From: Chara braunii
Lineage: Eukaryota; Streptophyta; Charophyceae; Charales; Characeae
Reading direction: 5' to 3'
Assembly (NCBI GenBank): GCA_003427395.1
Contig: BFEA01000892.1
Span: forward strand, 81,807-103,757
Length of the DNA stretch: 21,951 nt
The notes below the pieces were generated by a model, which saw nothing but the letters and a program-made list of their open reading frames with translations, was not told where the DNA came from and did not search any database. Of the stretch, positions 9,735 through 18,887 are shown one piece after another. Made by a program: the position numbers and the translations under genes. Every line of letters begins with the position of its first letter. Position 1 is the stretch's first letter.

Positions 9735-10393
9735 CTATAGCCGCACCCAGTTACCCCCCTCCAAACTAGAAGAGGCCGTCAATAACCCACAACGTAAGAT
9801 AGAGCAGAGAAAAGTTGAGACCTCCCCTATCGACCATACGACATTAACCTTGATTTTCAAATGCTGGAGTTCCAACAGTGCTGCATGCGAGAACCATCTC
9901 AGACCCGATTCTTTATTATCCCCAACCCTCACGAATATATCACGTTTGGACGTCTTAGCCTGGTCCCCGATTTCTGTGAGAGTAGCTTGAGGACCTGGAT
10001 CAAAATGTTTGATCAAGAAATCATGCACGTCCCTCTTAAAAGTTTTGTCGTTAGAGCTCTGATAATCCACGTACGTAGTCCAGCCTCTTAATGTGAGCCC
10101 CCCATACTGATCTTCACCTATAAGGGAGAGGCCAATTTCCCATTTCCCGCCTTTTTTTCGGACCGGGATTACCAAATTTCCTCTAGAAGACTGCGGCCTA
10201 GCAGCTTGTCCTTTTTCCAAAACATGTCTTAACTTTTGCCGCTTACCTGGGTCTTGTGTCTTCTTTTCTTTCCTTTGTTCCTTCGGAGTAAGGGTAGTCA
10301 ATGGAGTAACTGATGGAGTATCTGCTCTAACCTCCTTATTACCCTCGTTGACCTCTTCATACTCCCTCACCTTAATATTCTCCTTTGGTGATT
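9735..10393 (-). pseudogene. Unassigned open segment between LINE ORF1 and ORF2
   Basis: A single uninterrupted minus-strand frame of about 219 codons, the longest intact one in the LINE. Its start is Lys/Glu-rich (KENIKVREYEEVNEGNKEV, then KEQRKEKKTQDPGKRQKLR). It continues with a globular-looking part (GGKWEIGLSLIGEDQYGGLT, RGWTTYVDYQSS, DVHDFLIKHFDPG, ESGLRWFSHAALLELQHLK) and ends at a TAG at 9735. No ATG near its beginning is clearly a start; the open frame follows a TAA at about 10394. It could be the ORF1 C-terminus, the ORF2 N-terminal extension or a separate protein. I do not recognise a family. Confidence 0.45.
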
Positions 10394-11641
10394 ATGACCT
10401 CCTAAGTCCCTTTGTCGTTGGGCAGCATGGAGGGACCCCCTACCTCCACCAGCGATGTGCATCCCTTGTCCCTAGTTTCCCTATCTCCTGAAGAGGAGGG
10501 AGGGTGAAACAGGCCCATTACAATGCTTGGTATGCGTATGCTTACCGTAGACCCTAGAACACCCTCAGAAAGCCCCTCCTGTAAAACCTGTTTCAAATTG
10601 TGACTGCTGATTAATAGATTAACCAGCTAAATATATGAATTATCCCAAAATTCAACAGTGGCTTCCCCAAACCGCATTTTCACATTTTTCAATACCCACT
10701 CAGCTAACTGTTTTATCCTTTGGTCCTCAGAGATGTCTGGCTCCGGTTGGGAGGTTGCATCCTCCATTTTAAAATCTCTTATGGAGTCCACATCCATTGG
10801 ATCGGGACCGAAGACCTTTTGGAGCGGATCAGAGGTTGTTGCTTCCGTTCCCTCCACTACTAAGTCTGGATCTTCCTCCTCAACTACTTTTGGTTCCGCC
10901 ATCAGGTCTTCTGTACTCTCATTTCCCCCAGCCATTCCTTGCGAAGACTGGACTTCTTCCATGAGGGAGTCCTTATCACCGGTGAGAACAGCCTCCTTGT
11001 GTGGACTGGTTAACTGTTTTATTTTTCTTTTTTTTCCTTTTTTTTTAATTGAACCAGCCCCTCCACTGAACCCTCTTCTATCGTCCCCACCCATTCCTCG
11101 GACTCTGAGTCAGAGTCTTCCCCTCTGGACTGTACTGCATTTACCCCCTTTTCTCCTAGCTGCAGGTAGTCTGCTGGTTGTGGACCTAGGAGTGTACCCA
11201 CTTTTTTGTGGTTAACCGGTATCCACTGCTGATGACTCATTGGCCCCTTGCCTTTATCCCTGGGTCCTAGAACTTCTTTATCTAGAGACGAAGAGGATTG
11301 TTCCTTCCCCTTTGCCTTAAAGTTCTTTTGTGCTCCAGACGAGGAGGCCTATGTGCTATCATAGCGCGCGGGTTGTGCCAGGTGAGTTGACTATGTTGAC
11401 TGTGCAACCATCGTGGGTGTTTTTACTGTTACTTCAGGGGGTACCCAAGAGTCGGGTTGGTGTTCCAATTAGGATCCCCCTCACGCTCCCATGTCCAACC
11501 TTTAGGCGTTTCCCCCTTCTTGGCACTCTCCACGTAGACCCATCCCTCATGCCCAACATCAACCGTCCTCCATAGATTAACTTTGAAGGGATCCCGAATG
11601 AGCCTTCCTGTTGCTCGATTCCTCCATCGCGGATTTTGTGT

Positions 11642-11689
11642 GCAGTTAGGATTTGTACTCAAGTGTTCATGAACTATGCATCTTAAACA
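11642..11689 (-). other. CCHC zinc-knuckle motif in LINE ORF1
   Basis: The minus strand encodes CLRCIVHEHLSTNPNC, with spacing C-x2-C-x4-H-x6-C. The last spacing is two residues longer than the retroviral C-x2-C-x4-H-x4-C form. It is expected to bind zinc and nucleic acid, and it lies in an open part of ORF1. Confidence 0.6.
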
Positions 11690-12589
11690 CCACGGCCTCA
11701 GTTTATGAGCCGTGTGAATGTGGTATTCTCTACCCCCTACCCTATATGGGATGACATCATTGAAGGGCACCGTGGTCGGGTGGGCGAGAGCCAACATCAG
11801 ATGGTCATCCCTTCTGGCCACATACGCAGGGAGGGGGTCTATAAAGTCAACTATATCATGATATACCCCAACGTCATGAATGAATGCCGCTTGGATTTCT
11901 ATTGGGATGTGCCTGAATTCCACTCAATAAAAATCTTCCATCATTTGGTTTCTCTTTTCATCTGGTCCCCGTTTAGGCGGCATCCAAGGATAGATCCGAA
12001 CCTCTGATCGCGCACACCTTAATTTTTTCCAGGATTCAATCGTCTTTGTATTAGTCGTGTGTAAACACAGAATTATAAACATGGTTGCTGAGACTGGCAA
12101 AATAAGAAAGTCTTCACACACTGCTTCGTAGCTGGCCTTGAAACGCTGATAACCTTTTGCATATCCACTTAATCTTATCATTAGTGGATTTGTAAGCATC
12201 ATCATCGTGGAAGACCCAGTTATTTGCATGTGTTGAATAAATTGTGTCACGTTCTGCCAATTTCTGAGATGGATAAGTTTTTATCATTGTTTTTTTTCCT
12301 GCTAATTCAATCACCCGACTCTCTGAAGGGATAATAAATTTAGATTAAAAAAAGCCTTGGCCATGGCCAGATTTCTCATATAGGTATTTTCAACGATTGA
12401 GACTGAGCGCCCTGCCTTGGGATTTCCAATTCTTTACATTGAAAAGACCCTTTGACGCATTGTAACCACGACGAAGGAGCTGTTACTGGATGTGACGACT
12501 AACCCTCATTGGCCAGCTTCATTCCCTATAGAAGAGGCCAGTCTTGCCCCTGAACAGGCAGATGTGTTAGAGATCCTGACGTTGTCCCC

Positions 12590-12810
12590 TCCTGCCTGAC
12601 TCCCCTTCCTCCCATACTACCACTTTCCCCTTCCGTACCTCCTTCCTCCCTTCCCTCTCCTCCACCTTCTTGCCCTCTCTCCTCCCCTCTCTCCTCCCCT
12701 CTCTCCTCCCCTCTTTCCTTCCTTCCCCCCTTCTCACCACCCCTACCAGCTTCCTTCCTTTCCTCTATCCCCCTTCTTACTTCCTCCTCCCTTCTTCCCC
12801 TCAACCCCTG
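12590..12810. repeat. Pyrimidine-rich tract with a 12-bp tandem repeat at 12675-12710
   Basis: The plus strand is almost entirely C/T. Three perfect copies of CTCTCTCCTCCC lie at 12675-12710, with a partial fourth. On the minus strand the repeat encodes the GEER units of the ORF1 charged tract, so repeat expansion has lengthened this protein region by four residues per copy. Confidence 0.85.
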
Positions 12811-13355
12811 TGATATCCTCCGTAGTGGACCCGTTTGAGTAACCATACCTCCTTTGCCTCCCATAGGACTCTGGAACAGTAACTGGCCCTGACCTCTTGG
12901 CGTGAATGTACGCTTGTGCCCCATCATCAAAGTGTCCCCAGTTAATAGTGACGATCGCTGATATTCGGAGCCTATCCCCTATCCCATCGAATTTCCTTCC
13001 CCCGATGTCAATCTCCCCTGATCATTTTGGCAAAATAAGGGATTGAGCCCCATCAATCCCCTATGTGATTTGTTGAGATTGTGAGGGGGAGACGTGTTAC
13101 TGGCTGGGTGTGGCATTCTTAGCCACACGGGCCCCAGTTAGGGCTCAGTTCCAGGTAGGCAAGGTAGGCAGGGTAGGCCTAACGGGACGACGGTTCAGAT
13201 GAGGCCCAGGTAGGCCTAAGGGACGGCGGTTCAGGCAGGCCAGGGGTAGAGGCCCAGGCCAACGGCCACAACGCCGGTACCGGTCCAGCATAGGACCTGC
13301 TGGCGACACAGTTTCAGAGGCTGCTGCGTTTAGGAGCCAAATCGAGTTTCGAATC

Positions 13356-13382
13356 TGGACCGTCGATCAGATCAACGGTCCA
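13356..13382 (+). promoter_or_regulatory. Conserved inverted repeat in LTR U3
   Basis: Perfect 8-bp arms TGGACCGT and ACGGTCCA flank an 11-base spacer. The same 27 bases occur unchanged at 21210-21236 in the 3' LTR, within one of the longest unchanged blocks between the LTRs. It lies about 40 bp upstream of the TATA-like element, so a protein-binding or enhancer role is plausible but unproven. Confidence 0.5.
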
Positions 13383-13421
13383 GGCCGGTAGGTGCCAGCA
13401 GGTAGGAGGCCGGCCCAGCAC

Positions 13422-13429
13422 TACAAAAG
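13422..13429 (+). promoter_or_regulatory. TATA-like element of the 5' LTR promoter
   Basis: TACAAAAG, within CACTACAAAAGG, is the only TATA-like string in the first 500 bases of the LTR. It is identical in the 3' LTR (21276-21283). It would put the start of the R region roughly 25-35 bases downstream. Confidence 0.45.
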
Positions 13430-13690
13430 GCTGGGTACCAGCCGAAGTAGGGTTAGTATGGACCGAAGGTTAGTCTTCAGGATTAGCGCAGCATTCAGCG
13501 TTAGTACGATTAGCGCAGCGCTGCAGCATAGCGAGGAGCAGCTAGGAGGACAGGAGCTCAGCGGCGAGAGGATTAGTGCAGCATCGGGCGCAGCGCCAGT
13601 TACCGGCCCAACCCCCTTGCAGCGCCATAGCTACCGTGCCAAGTACCAGGGAGGAAGGCTTCACCTTCTCTCCCTCATCTTCCTCCACCG

Positions 13691-13730
<40 letters not shown>

Positions 13731-14271
13731 CTACCTTCTCCGTCTAAGTTTACTTCTGGGTTCTCCGGGACTACTATGAGTATGAAAGATGGTTACAAAT
13801 TCTGATAATATTGGAGACAGCGACATTGGGACTATAGGTTGAGGACTACTTGTGGGATCTGATTTCATCTGCCTCTGGAGATGTACTTGACATTGTGAGA
13901 TCGATATCTGAGACATTGTGAGACACTGTATCCGCGACATTTCGGACTTTTCGCCATCTCTGACATGTCAAGATACTATCGTTGGAAACATTGAGTTAAC
14001 GTCATCTTCCCTCTCCTCCTCCCTTTGTCTCTCTCCTCCATCCATTTCGTCCGTGGATGATCTCGGACCTTGGCCTTTCGTCTATGTCCAAGGCCAGGGC
14101 TTTCACACCCCTGATGAATGATTGAGAGTGTTCGATAGCAGTCCGAGTCAGGTACGAGTCAGCCCATGTATCTCAAGTCTTCCGCTGTATTTGTATTTAC
14201 TCTGTATTATCTGGTCGGTTCTGGGAATCTGCGCGATACTTATGACTGTGTTTCACGAGTATGCAATAGTT

Positions 14272-14288
14272 TGGTATCGGAGCAGACC
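14272..14288 (+). other. Primer-binding site, initiator tRNA-Met type
   Basis: TGGTATCGGAGCAGACC begins six bases after the inferred LTR end. Plant LTR elements primed by initiator tRNA-Met usually carry TGGTATCAGAGC; here one base differs (A to G at the eighth position). The match to the tRNA 3' end is otherwise complete over the first 12 bases. Confidence 0.8.
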
Positions 14289-14306
14289 AGCATTGGATGA
14301 CTCACC

Positions 14307-14342
<36 letters not shown>
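14307..14342 (+). repeat. (ATTG)9 microsatellite in the leader
   Basis: Nine perfect ATTG units lie about 20 bp downstream of the primer-binding site. Confidence 0.95.
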
Positions 14343-14343
<1 letters not shown>

Positions 14344-14496
14344 CTACACCTGCACTCTGTTATCATTAAATCGCAAGTTGCAATTTTTTTTTCTTTTTCT
14401 CGTACTTACATAGTAGTTAGGTCGTTAAATTATAATTTTAGGTTTTGCGACTTTTCTCCATATTGCGCAAATTAGGGAATCGCTAATTACGAGTAA

Positions 14497-14516
14497 CCTA
14501 ATTAGCGCTAATTAGG
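14497..14516. repeat. Perfect 20-bp palindrome
   Basis: CCTAATTAGCGCTAATTAGG equals its own reverse complement. A few flanking bases continue the symmetry imperfectly (TAA before, GTTA after). Confidence 0.95.
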
Positions 14517-14920
14517 GTTAGAATCTAAATGGCCTATCAACCTATGGGAAGTAAGTGCCAGCCAGGTACCGCGCCAGTTAGGGCAGATCGGGCCTGAGCA
14601 CGACCACATTCAAACTACAACTTCACGGAACTTTCACTTTTTGCAAAATGCATCTTTTATTGCGTTGAAAGGTTGAATTTTCCTAGCAAATTGTGTATCT
14701 TCCTATTACCATTCATCTTCTACTTACTTAGTGACCTCGTGATGATGCTAAATTCTCCCGATTAAAATTTCGTGAAATTATTGTTATGTTTAAATGTTTA
14801 ATTCATTTTTATTTGTGCAAATTTAAGTTTAACTTTTCTGAAATTAATTATTGCAAATTTAAATATTCTTTAATTAAATATTTAATCTTTGCCAAATTTC
14901 TCAAAATTCGAAAATCCGTC

Positions 14921-14938
14921 GGGGGGGGGGGGGGGGGG
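14921..14938 (+). repeat. Run of 18 G
   Basis: An uninterrupted G18 tract is followed by AT8. In element RNA it could form a G-quadruplex. Homopolymer length in assemblies is error-prone. Confidence 0.9.
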
Positions 14939-15256
14939 ATTTTTTTTCTCTTTTTGATTAGTGTCAAATTTCGAGGTCAGGGGAGAAAGGGACTGTTTGT
15001 GCATTGTTTGCCTCTCTACCCTTCCTCCACCCCTACCTTCTCTCTCTCCTCCTCTCGGTACTACGGACGCCAGTCTCCCGCCACCTCAGCAGTGCCACAT
15101 CAGCAGGTGCCACCTCAACGGTGACATGTCAGCAGCAGACGAAGACCAGAGTACTTGATGCGCCGCAGTCAATGACTTGCGGAGCGCGGATCCGCAGGAA
15201 CCAAGCCCCAACAGGGACCTAAGACACCTCGGATCCCGCGCAGGCGACGCACGACC

Positions 15257-16990
15257 ATGGCTGCTACCGCCGACGTCAATGCACAAGCCAGCCCCAAGAG
15301 GCCGGTTACCCCTCCTATCCCCGTTCAGCAGGCCGATGAACTGCTTCTAGCGTTCCTCAAACGTCTCTAATCCTACTCGGAGACCACGACAGCTGAACTG
15401 AGCAAGTGGGAAGAGGAGGAAGCCGCCCGCCAGCAGGAAATTCAACGCCATCTGGCAGAGGCAGAGGCAGCACGTCAGCAAGCCGCAGCAGAAGCTGCAG
15501 CAGCCGCACGGTTGCAACAGCAGCAGGCCGAGGCAAGTCAAAACCAAGTTCGTTACCAAGCTACAATGGAGCTCGCCAACGAAGAAGCCACGTACCGGAG
15601 GTTACTCCGACAGCAGCATTTTCGAGCAAACGAGGTACAAGAGGAGCCGACCGAGGACGAGAGCAACAAGGAGGCAACAACAATTTTGATGGAGAACCTG
15701 CTGTACACGTGCAATTGGCAGCAACGTGAACTGTTGGCCATGCGACATGTCTTCATCCGCCACGAAACGACGTTTAAAGCATTGGACAAGAAGATCGCTA
15801 CTATGCAGGCCGAACTCAGCACACTACACACCGCCAACAGCTAGCAACAGACAATCAACGGCCAGCTGCAGAACGATGTCAGCACAGGGTTGGCACAACT
15901 ATTGGCAGCTGTGTCGACGGGCAGCGCAATGGCAGACTGCAGCCCCGCCTTGGCCGCGCAGGCCAAGCAACTCGAGGAGCGGATCAACCACGTCCTCGAC
16001 GACATCATCAAGTTTGCTGGTGCGTCAACAGTCAGCAATCAACTGCAGACGCTCAGCGACCGCGTTCAGCAACGACCGGCCGCTGTTGCCAAGGAATGGA
16101 AGATGCCGAACTTCAAGATCGAGAAGTTCGATGACTATCACAAGACTGATCTGCTGCAATGGTGGATGGCATTCAACGCAGAGGCGGACGTGCATCACAC
16201 TCCAGCACTGCGGCGGCTTGACGCAGTCTACCTGCAACTCATTGGAGGGGCGCAGACCTTCATGACGCACATGGCGGTCACATTGGAATGTACCATCGCC
16301 ACCCTCCACACCAAGATCGCGTGGGAGGAATTCGAGAAGAAATGGAAGACCCGGTTTATGGTCAACAACGACAAGCGTCACGCCTTGAACAAGATCTTTC
16401 GCATGTTTCAAGGCCAGCAACCTTCACGGGAGTTGCTGACGGAGTGGCAGAAACTCGTCGCCACCCCGGAGTTGAACTTACCGTTCGACGCAATCTGGGC
16501 CGAATTTTTCGCTCGGTCATGCGACGCCTTGACAGCTGCGCTGGACGGCGAATTCCAATATGAGACCTTTGATGACATGATCTCAAAGGCAAGAGGACTA
16601 ATCCAAGGTAACCGGCGTGCGTCCAATGAGGCACGCCAACAGCCCAGTTATGTGGAGAAAGGCAAAGGTCAACGGACGCCACAAGTAGCAGCAGTCCAAC
16701 AAGGACCTAGTGAGGACCACACAGCCGCATCTACATCCAGTGACGGAGATGTGGCGGCAGCGATACCACCGCAACGCTCAAGACCCCCAGGGGGAAAACA
16801 AAAGGCGAAACCAGCGTCGGCGCATGGAGCACGACAGACACCATGGACAAAGTTTGGCATTACCGAAGACATGTTCAAGTTGTGACAGAAATGGGGATGC
16901 TGTTTTTAGTGCAACAGCACCAAACACATCACCAGCACATGCCTCGACAAGGACAAGGAGAATGTCAAACGTCCAAGCTCGGGAAACTGA
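15257..16990 (+). pseudogene. gag: Gag polyprotein with coiled-coil start and CCHC zinc knuckle, four in-frame stops
   Basis: A single reading frame starts at ATG 15257 (MAATADVNAQASPKRPV) and ends at TGA 16988, broken by TAA 15368, TAG 15842, TGA 16883 and TAG 16907. Codons from about 15400 to 15600 give an Ala/Glu/Gln-rich helix, almost certainly a coiled coil. The Gag capsid-like domain lies at about 16095-16620 (KFDDYHKTDLLQWWMAFNAE, TRFMVNNDKRHALNKIF, ELLTEWQKLVATPELNLPFD). A zinc knuckle with spacing C-x2-C-x4-H-x4-C is encoded at 16901-16942, with the TAG at 16907 falling inside it. Gag forms the virus-like particle and binds element RNA. The longest open part is 331 codons (15890-16885). 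All parts are in one frame, so the decay here is by substitution, not indels. Confidence 0.87.
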
Positions 16991-17499
16991 GCACCGCGGG
17001 AAGTGCAGCGACATCACTTCCCAATACGCCGAAGTCGGCTGCCTTGCTAGCAGTCTCTCCCACATCTGGGAATGACGCAGTAGTCGCAAGTTCTCGTATC
17101 GATTTTGAGAACTATGCTGTTGAGCTGGTCCCACCATTGAACCAGCCTCTTCACGTGCAAGATTCAAGCACATGCACAGTAGTCTCGTCGTCAGACAATG
17201 AACCGGTTGCTTCGCCAGCCCTTCTATCGGAGGATCCGTCGCTTTGGGCGAGTCTTGAGGAACTCGACCCGTTGACGGTTGAGGACTTCCAATGGTTGCC
17301 TCTTCCCTCCACCGGTTCTTTGCCAACTCCGCATTGCAACGCCTTAATGGCACATTTGCGCGAATACTTGCACGCTGCAGTACCACCTCCGTCGACGGAT
17401 GGTGGAGTAGCGGTTGTTGACCTTCGTAGCTATCTTGCGAAGATCGGCCTCGAGCACGCAACGCAACGGTACATCAACATCGACGCGCTGCTCCTCTAC

Positions 17500-17810
17500 A
17501 TCCGCATTCAGATCGGAAAGGCAACCTTCAGTGCCTTGATTGATTGTGGAGCATCTCGCAACTACATCAGCCAAGACTTCATGGCACGCACCGGGCTTGG
17601 CCCACGCGTTCGAAGGAAAAGTCAGCCTACGCACGTCACATTGGCCGATGGTCACACACAAAAGTCAATCGACCGATGCGTTGACTCGGTGCCCGTGTAC
17701 TTCGCCCCGCTAGCATATGAGGCCGTGTCATTTGACATATTGGACACTAAGTTCGATATGATCTTAGGCATGTCGTGGCTGCAAAGCGAAGACCATCCGA
17801 TGAACTTCTA
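17500..17810 (+). pseudogene. Pol: retroviral-type aspartic protease domain
   Basis: The active-site region reads [19 protein letters not shown], with the catalytic Asp codon at 17542-17544. The usual D-S/T-G is D-C-G here (TGT at 17545, one base from AGT or TCT). A second conserved block follows ([16 protein letters not shown]), typical of plant gypsy proteases. The domain lies in an open frame. It would cleave the Gag-Pol polyprotein. Confidence 0.82.
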
Positions 17811-18129
17811 TCGACACACCGTTCACGTTCGTGACCGGCGTGGCGAATTAGTCCCGTGCACGGTGCCGCTTCCTCATCCTCCAATTGGTTGTCACGTGGT
17901 CTCCGCGGCGAGCATTCGCCAATCCATCCGGCGGAACGACATTGAGGAGATGGGCATATGTTTTCTTCATGCCCTCCCACCCGGTGATCAGCCCAAGACG
18001 AATACGTCGGACTCACGCATCATTGAGCTGTTGGACAACTATGAGGATGTCTTCCAAGCTCCCGCCGGAGTAGTACCGGATCGGCCCATACGCCACGGGA
18101 TCACTCTCGAGGACAACGCCATACCTCCG

Positions 18130-18886
18130 TGCGGATGTATCTACCGCATGAGCGAAGAGGACCTTCAAGTGCTTCGGGCACAACTAGACGACCTCTTGGC
18201 CAAGGGCTGGATTCACCCTAGCTGTTCGCCATACGGTGCTCCCGTTCTCTTCGTCCGGAAGAAGAACAAGGACCTTCGTTTGTGCATCGACTATAGGAAA
18301 CTTAACGAGCAAACGATCAAGAACGCCGGCCCTCTCCCTCGGATCGACGATCTTCTCGAGCGACTAGGCGGCGCCAAGTACTTCTCGAAGCTTGACCTCA
18401 AATCCGGCTACCACCAGATCAAGATCCAGCCAAGAGATAGGTACAAGACCACGTTCAAGACGCGATATGGGCACTTTGAGTGGATCGTCATGCCTTTTGG
18501 TCTCACCAATGCCCCGGCTACTTTCCAAGCGGCTATGACGACGGAATTTCGCGACTTGCTCGACCGCACCGTACTCATTTACCTTGAATGATATCTTGGT
18601 TTATAGCCGGACGCTAGACGAGCACCTTCGCGCTGTGTTGGAGCGGCTCCGTATCGCCAAGTACAAGGCGAACCGCGACAAGTGCAAGTTTGCCCAGCAA
18701 GAGTTGGAGTACTTAGGCCATTACGTTACGCCGCAAGGCATTCGTCCGCTCGCGGACAAAGTACAAGCCATTCAAGATTGGTCGGACCTCAAGTGTACTA
18801 CCGACGTCCGCTCCTTTCTTGGCTTAGCATCTTACTACATGCACTTCATCAAAGGGTTTCAACGGATCGCTGCACCATTGTCGACT
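18130..18886 (+). pseudogene. Pol: reverse transcriptase domain, frameshifted inside the catalytic motif
   Basis: Canonical Ty3/gypsy RT text: [40 protein letters not shown], motif [15 protein letters not shown] (Asp codon 18394-18396), motif [12 protein letters not shown]. Motif C should be YLDD. The sequence at 18580-18592 reads TACCTTGAATGAT, one base longer than needed, so the frame breaks after YL and a TGA follows at 18589. The protein resumes in another frame as DILVYSRT and continues through the thumb region (KFAQQELEYLGHYVTPQGI, FLGLASYYMHFIKGF). A second shift follows at about 18886. Confidence 0.9.
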
Positions 18887-18887
18887 T

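Larger units (their letters stand above)
4845..13053 (-). mobile_element. L1-like non-LTR retrotransposon (LINE), inactive
   Basis: Read on the minus strand, the order is ORF1 (charged start, zinc knuckle), an unassigned segment, APE-type endonuclease, reverse transcriptase, C-terminal zinc-binding domain, then a 3' UTR and poly(A)-like tract. This matches plant L1-clade elements. The 5' boundary is unknown. The ORF1 start codon lies at 13053-13051, and only 55 bp separate it from the gypsy 5' LTR at 13109, so the LINE 5' UTR is absent or cut off. Multiple stops and frameshifts in every domain make it non-autonomous. The 3' boundary at 4845 is a best guess, with 4069 the alternative. Confidence 0.85.
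10402..13053 (-). pseudogene. LINE ORF1 (RNA-binding, zinc-knuckle protein), multiply broken
   Basis: The frame beginning at ATG 13053-13051 (MGLNPLFCQND) runs to 12526 with one TAG at 12981-12979, and encodes a long Gly/Glu/Arg-rich tract. The protein continues in other frames at 12314-12114 (KTMIKTYPSQKLAERD), 12250-11429 (CEDFLILPVSATMFIIL to WCLRCIVHEHLSTNPNC, TGA at 11926-11924), 11393-11019 and 11094-10402. The last part is acidic (VVEEEDPDLVVEGTEATTSD). Further in-frame TAGs occur at 12499, 11391, 11349 and 10627. A shift at an A-rich run near 11035 separates the last two frames. The order of a basic start, a DUF4283-like core, a zinc knuckle and a disordered tail fits plant LINE ORF1, which binds element RNA. 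The DUF4283 resemblance is weak; the LINE context is the main evidence. Confidence 0.65.
13109..14265 (+). repeat. 5' long terminal repeat
   Basis: The start is fixed by alignment with the 3' LTR, which begins directly after the polypurine tract at 20972. The end is inferred from a TGCA at 14262-14265, six bases before the primer-binding site. Length is about 1.16 kb. Positions 13109-13606 align with 20972-21460, with about 25 substitutions and one 9-bp indel by hand count. The rest (13607-14265) has no counterpart in this window. It holds internal sub-repeats: GGTAGGCNN units at 13154-13180, a 26-27 bp pair at 13172-13198 and 13209-13234, and (CT)16 at 13695-13726. Confidence 0.85.
14343..15256 (+). 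other. Leader of the gypsy element between primer-binding site and gag
   Basis: No coding signal. The first 550 bases are AT-rich and include a perfect 20-bp palindrome (14497-14516). A run of 18 G lies at 14921-14938, followed by T8. The last 250 bases are GC-richer, with C-rich repeats. Retroelement leaders usually hold the packaging and dimerisation signals; the palindrome is a candidate for the latter. Confidence 0.6.

Noticed and set aside
12526-12930. Independent arginine/glycine/glutamate-rich protein gene on the minus strand
   Set aside because: The frame continues upstream to an ATG at 13053 with one TAG, and lies at the expected start of LINE ORF1, so it is read as part of the LINE.
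15726-16265. 179-codon plus-strand frame inside gag
   Set aside because: A Ser/Arg/Thr-rich alternative-frame shadow of gag; the gag frame carries the recognisable domains.
16895-16912. Programmed -1 frameshift at TGTTTTTAG linking gag to pol
   Set aside because: A -1 slip here would enter the pol frame and skip the TAG, but it would abolish the zinc knuckle, whose remaining Cys/His residues are encoded downstream in the gag frame. The heptamer also does not fit the canonical slippery pattern.
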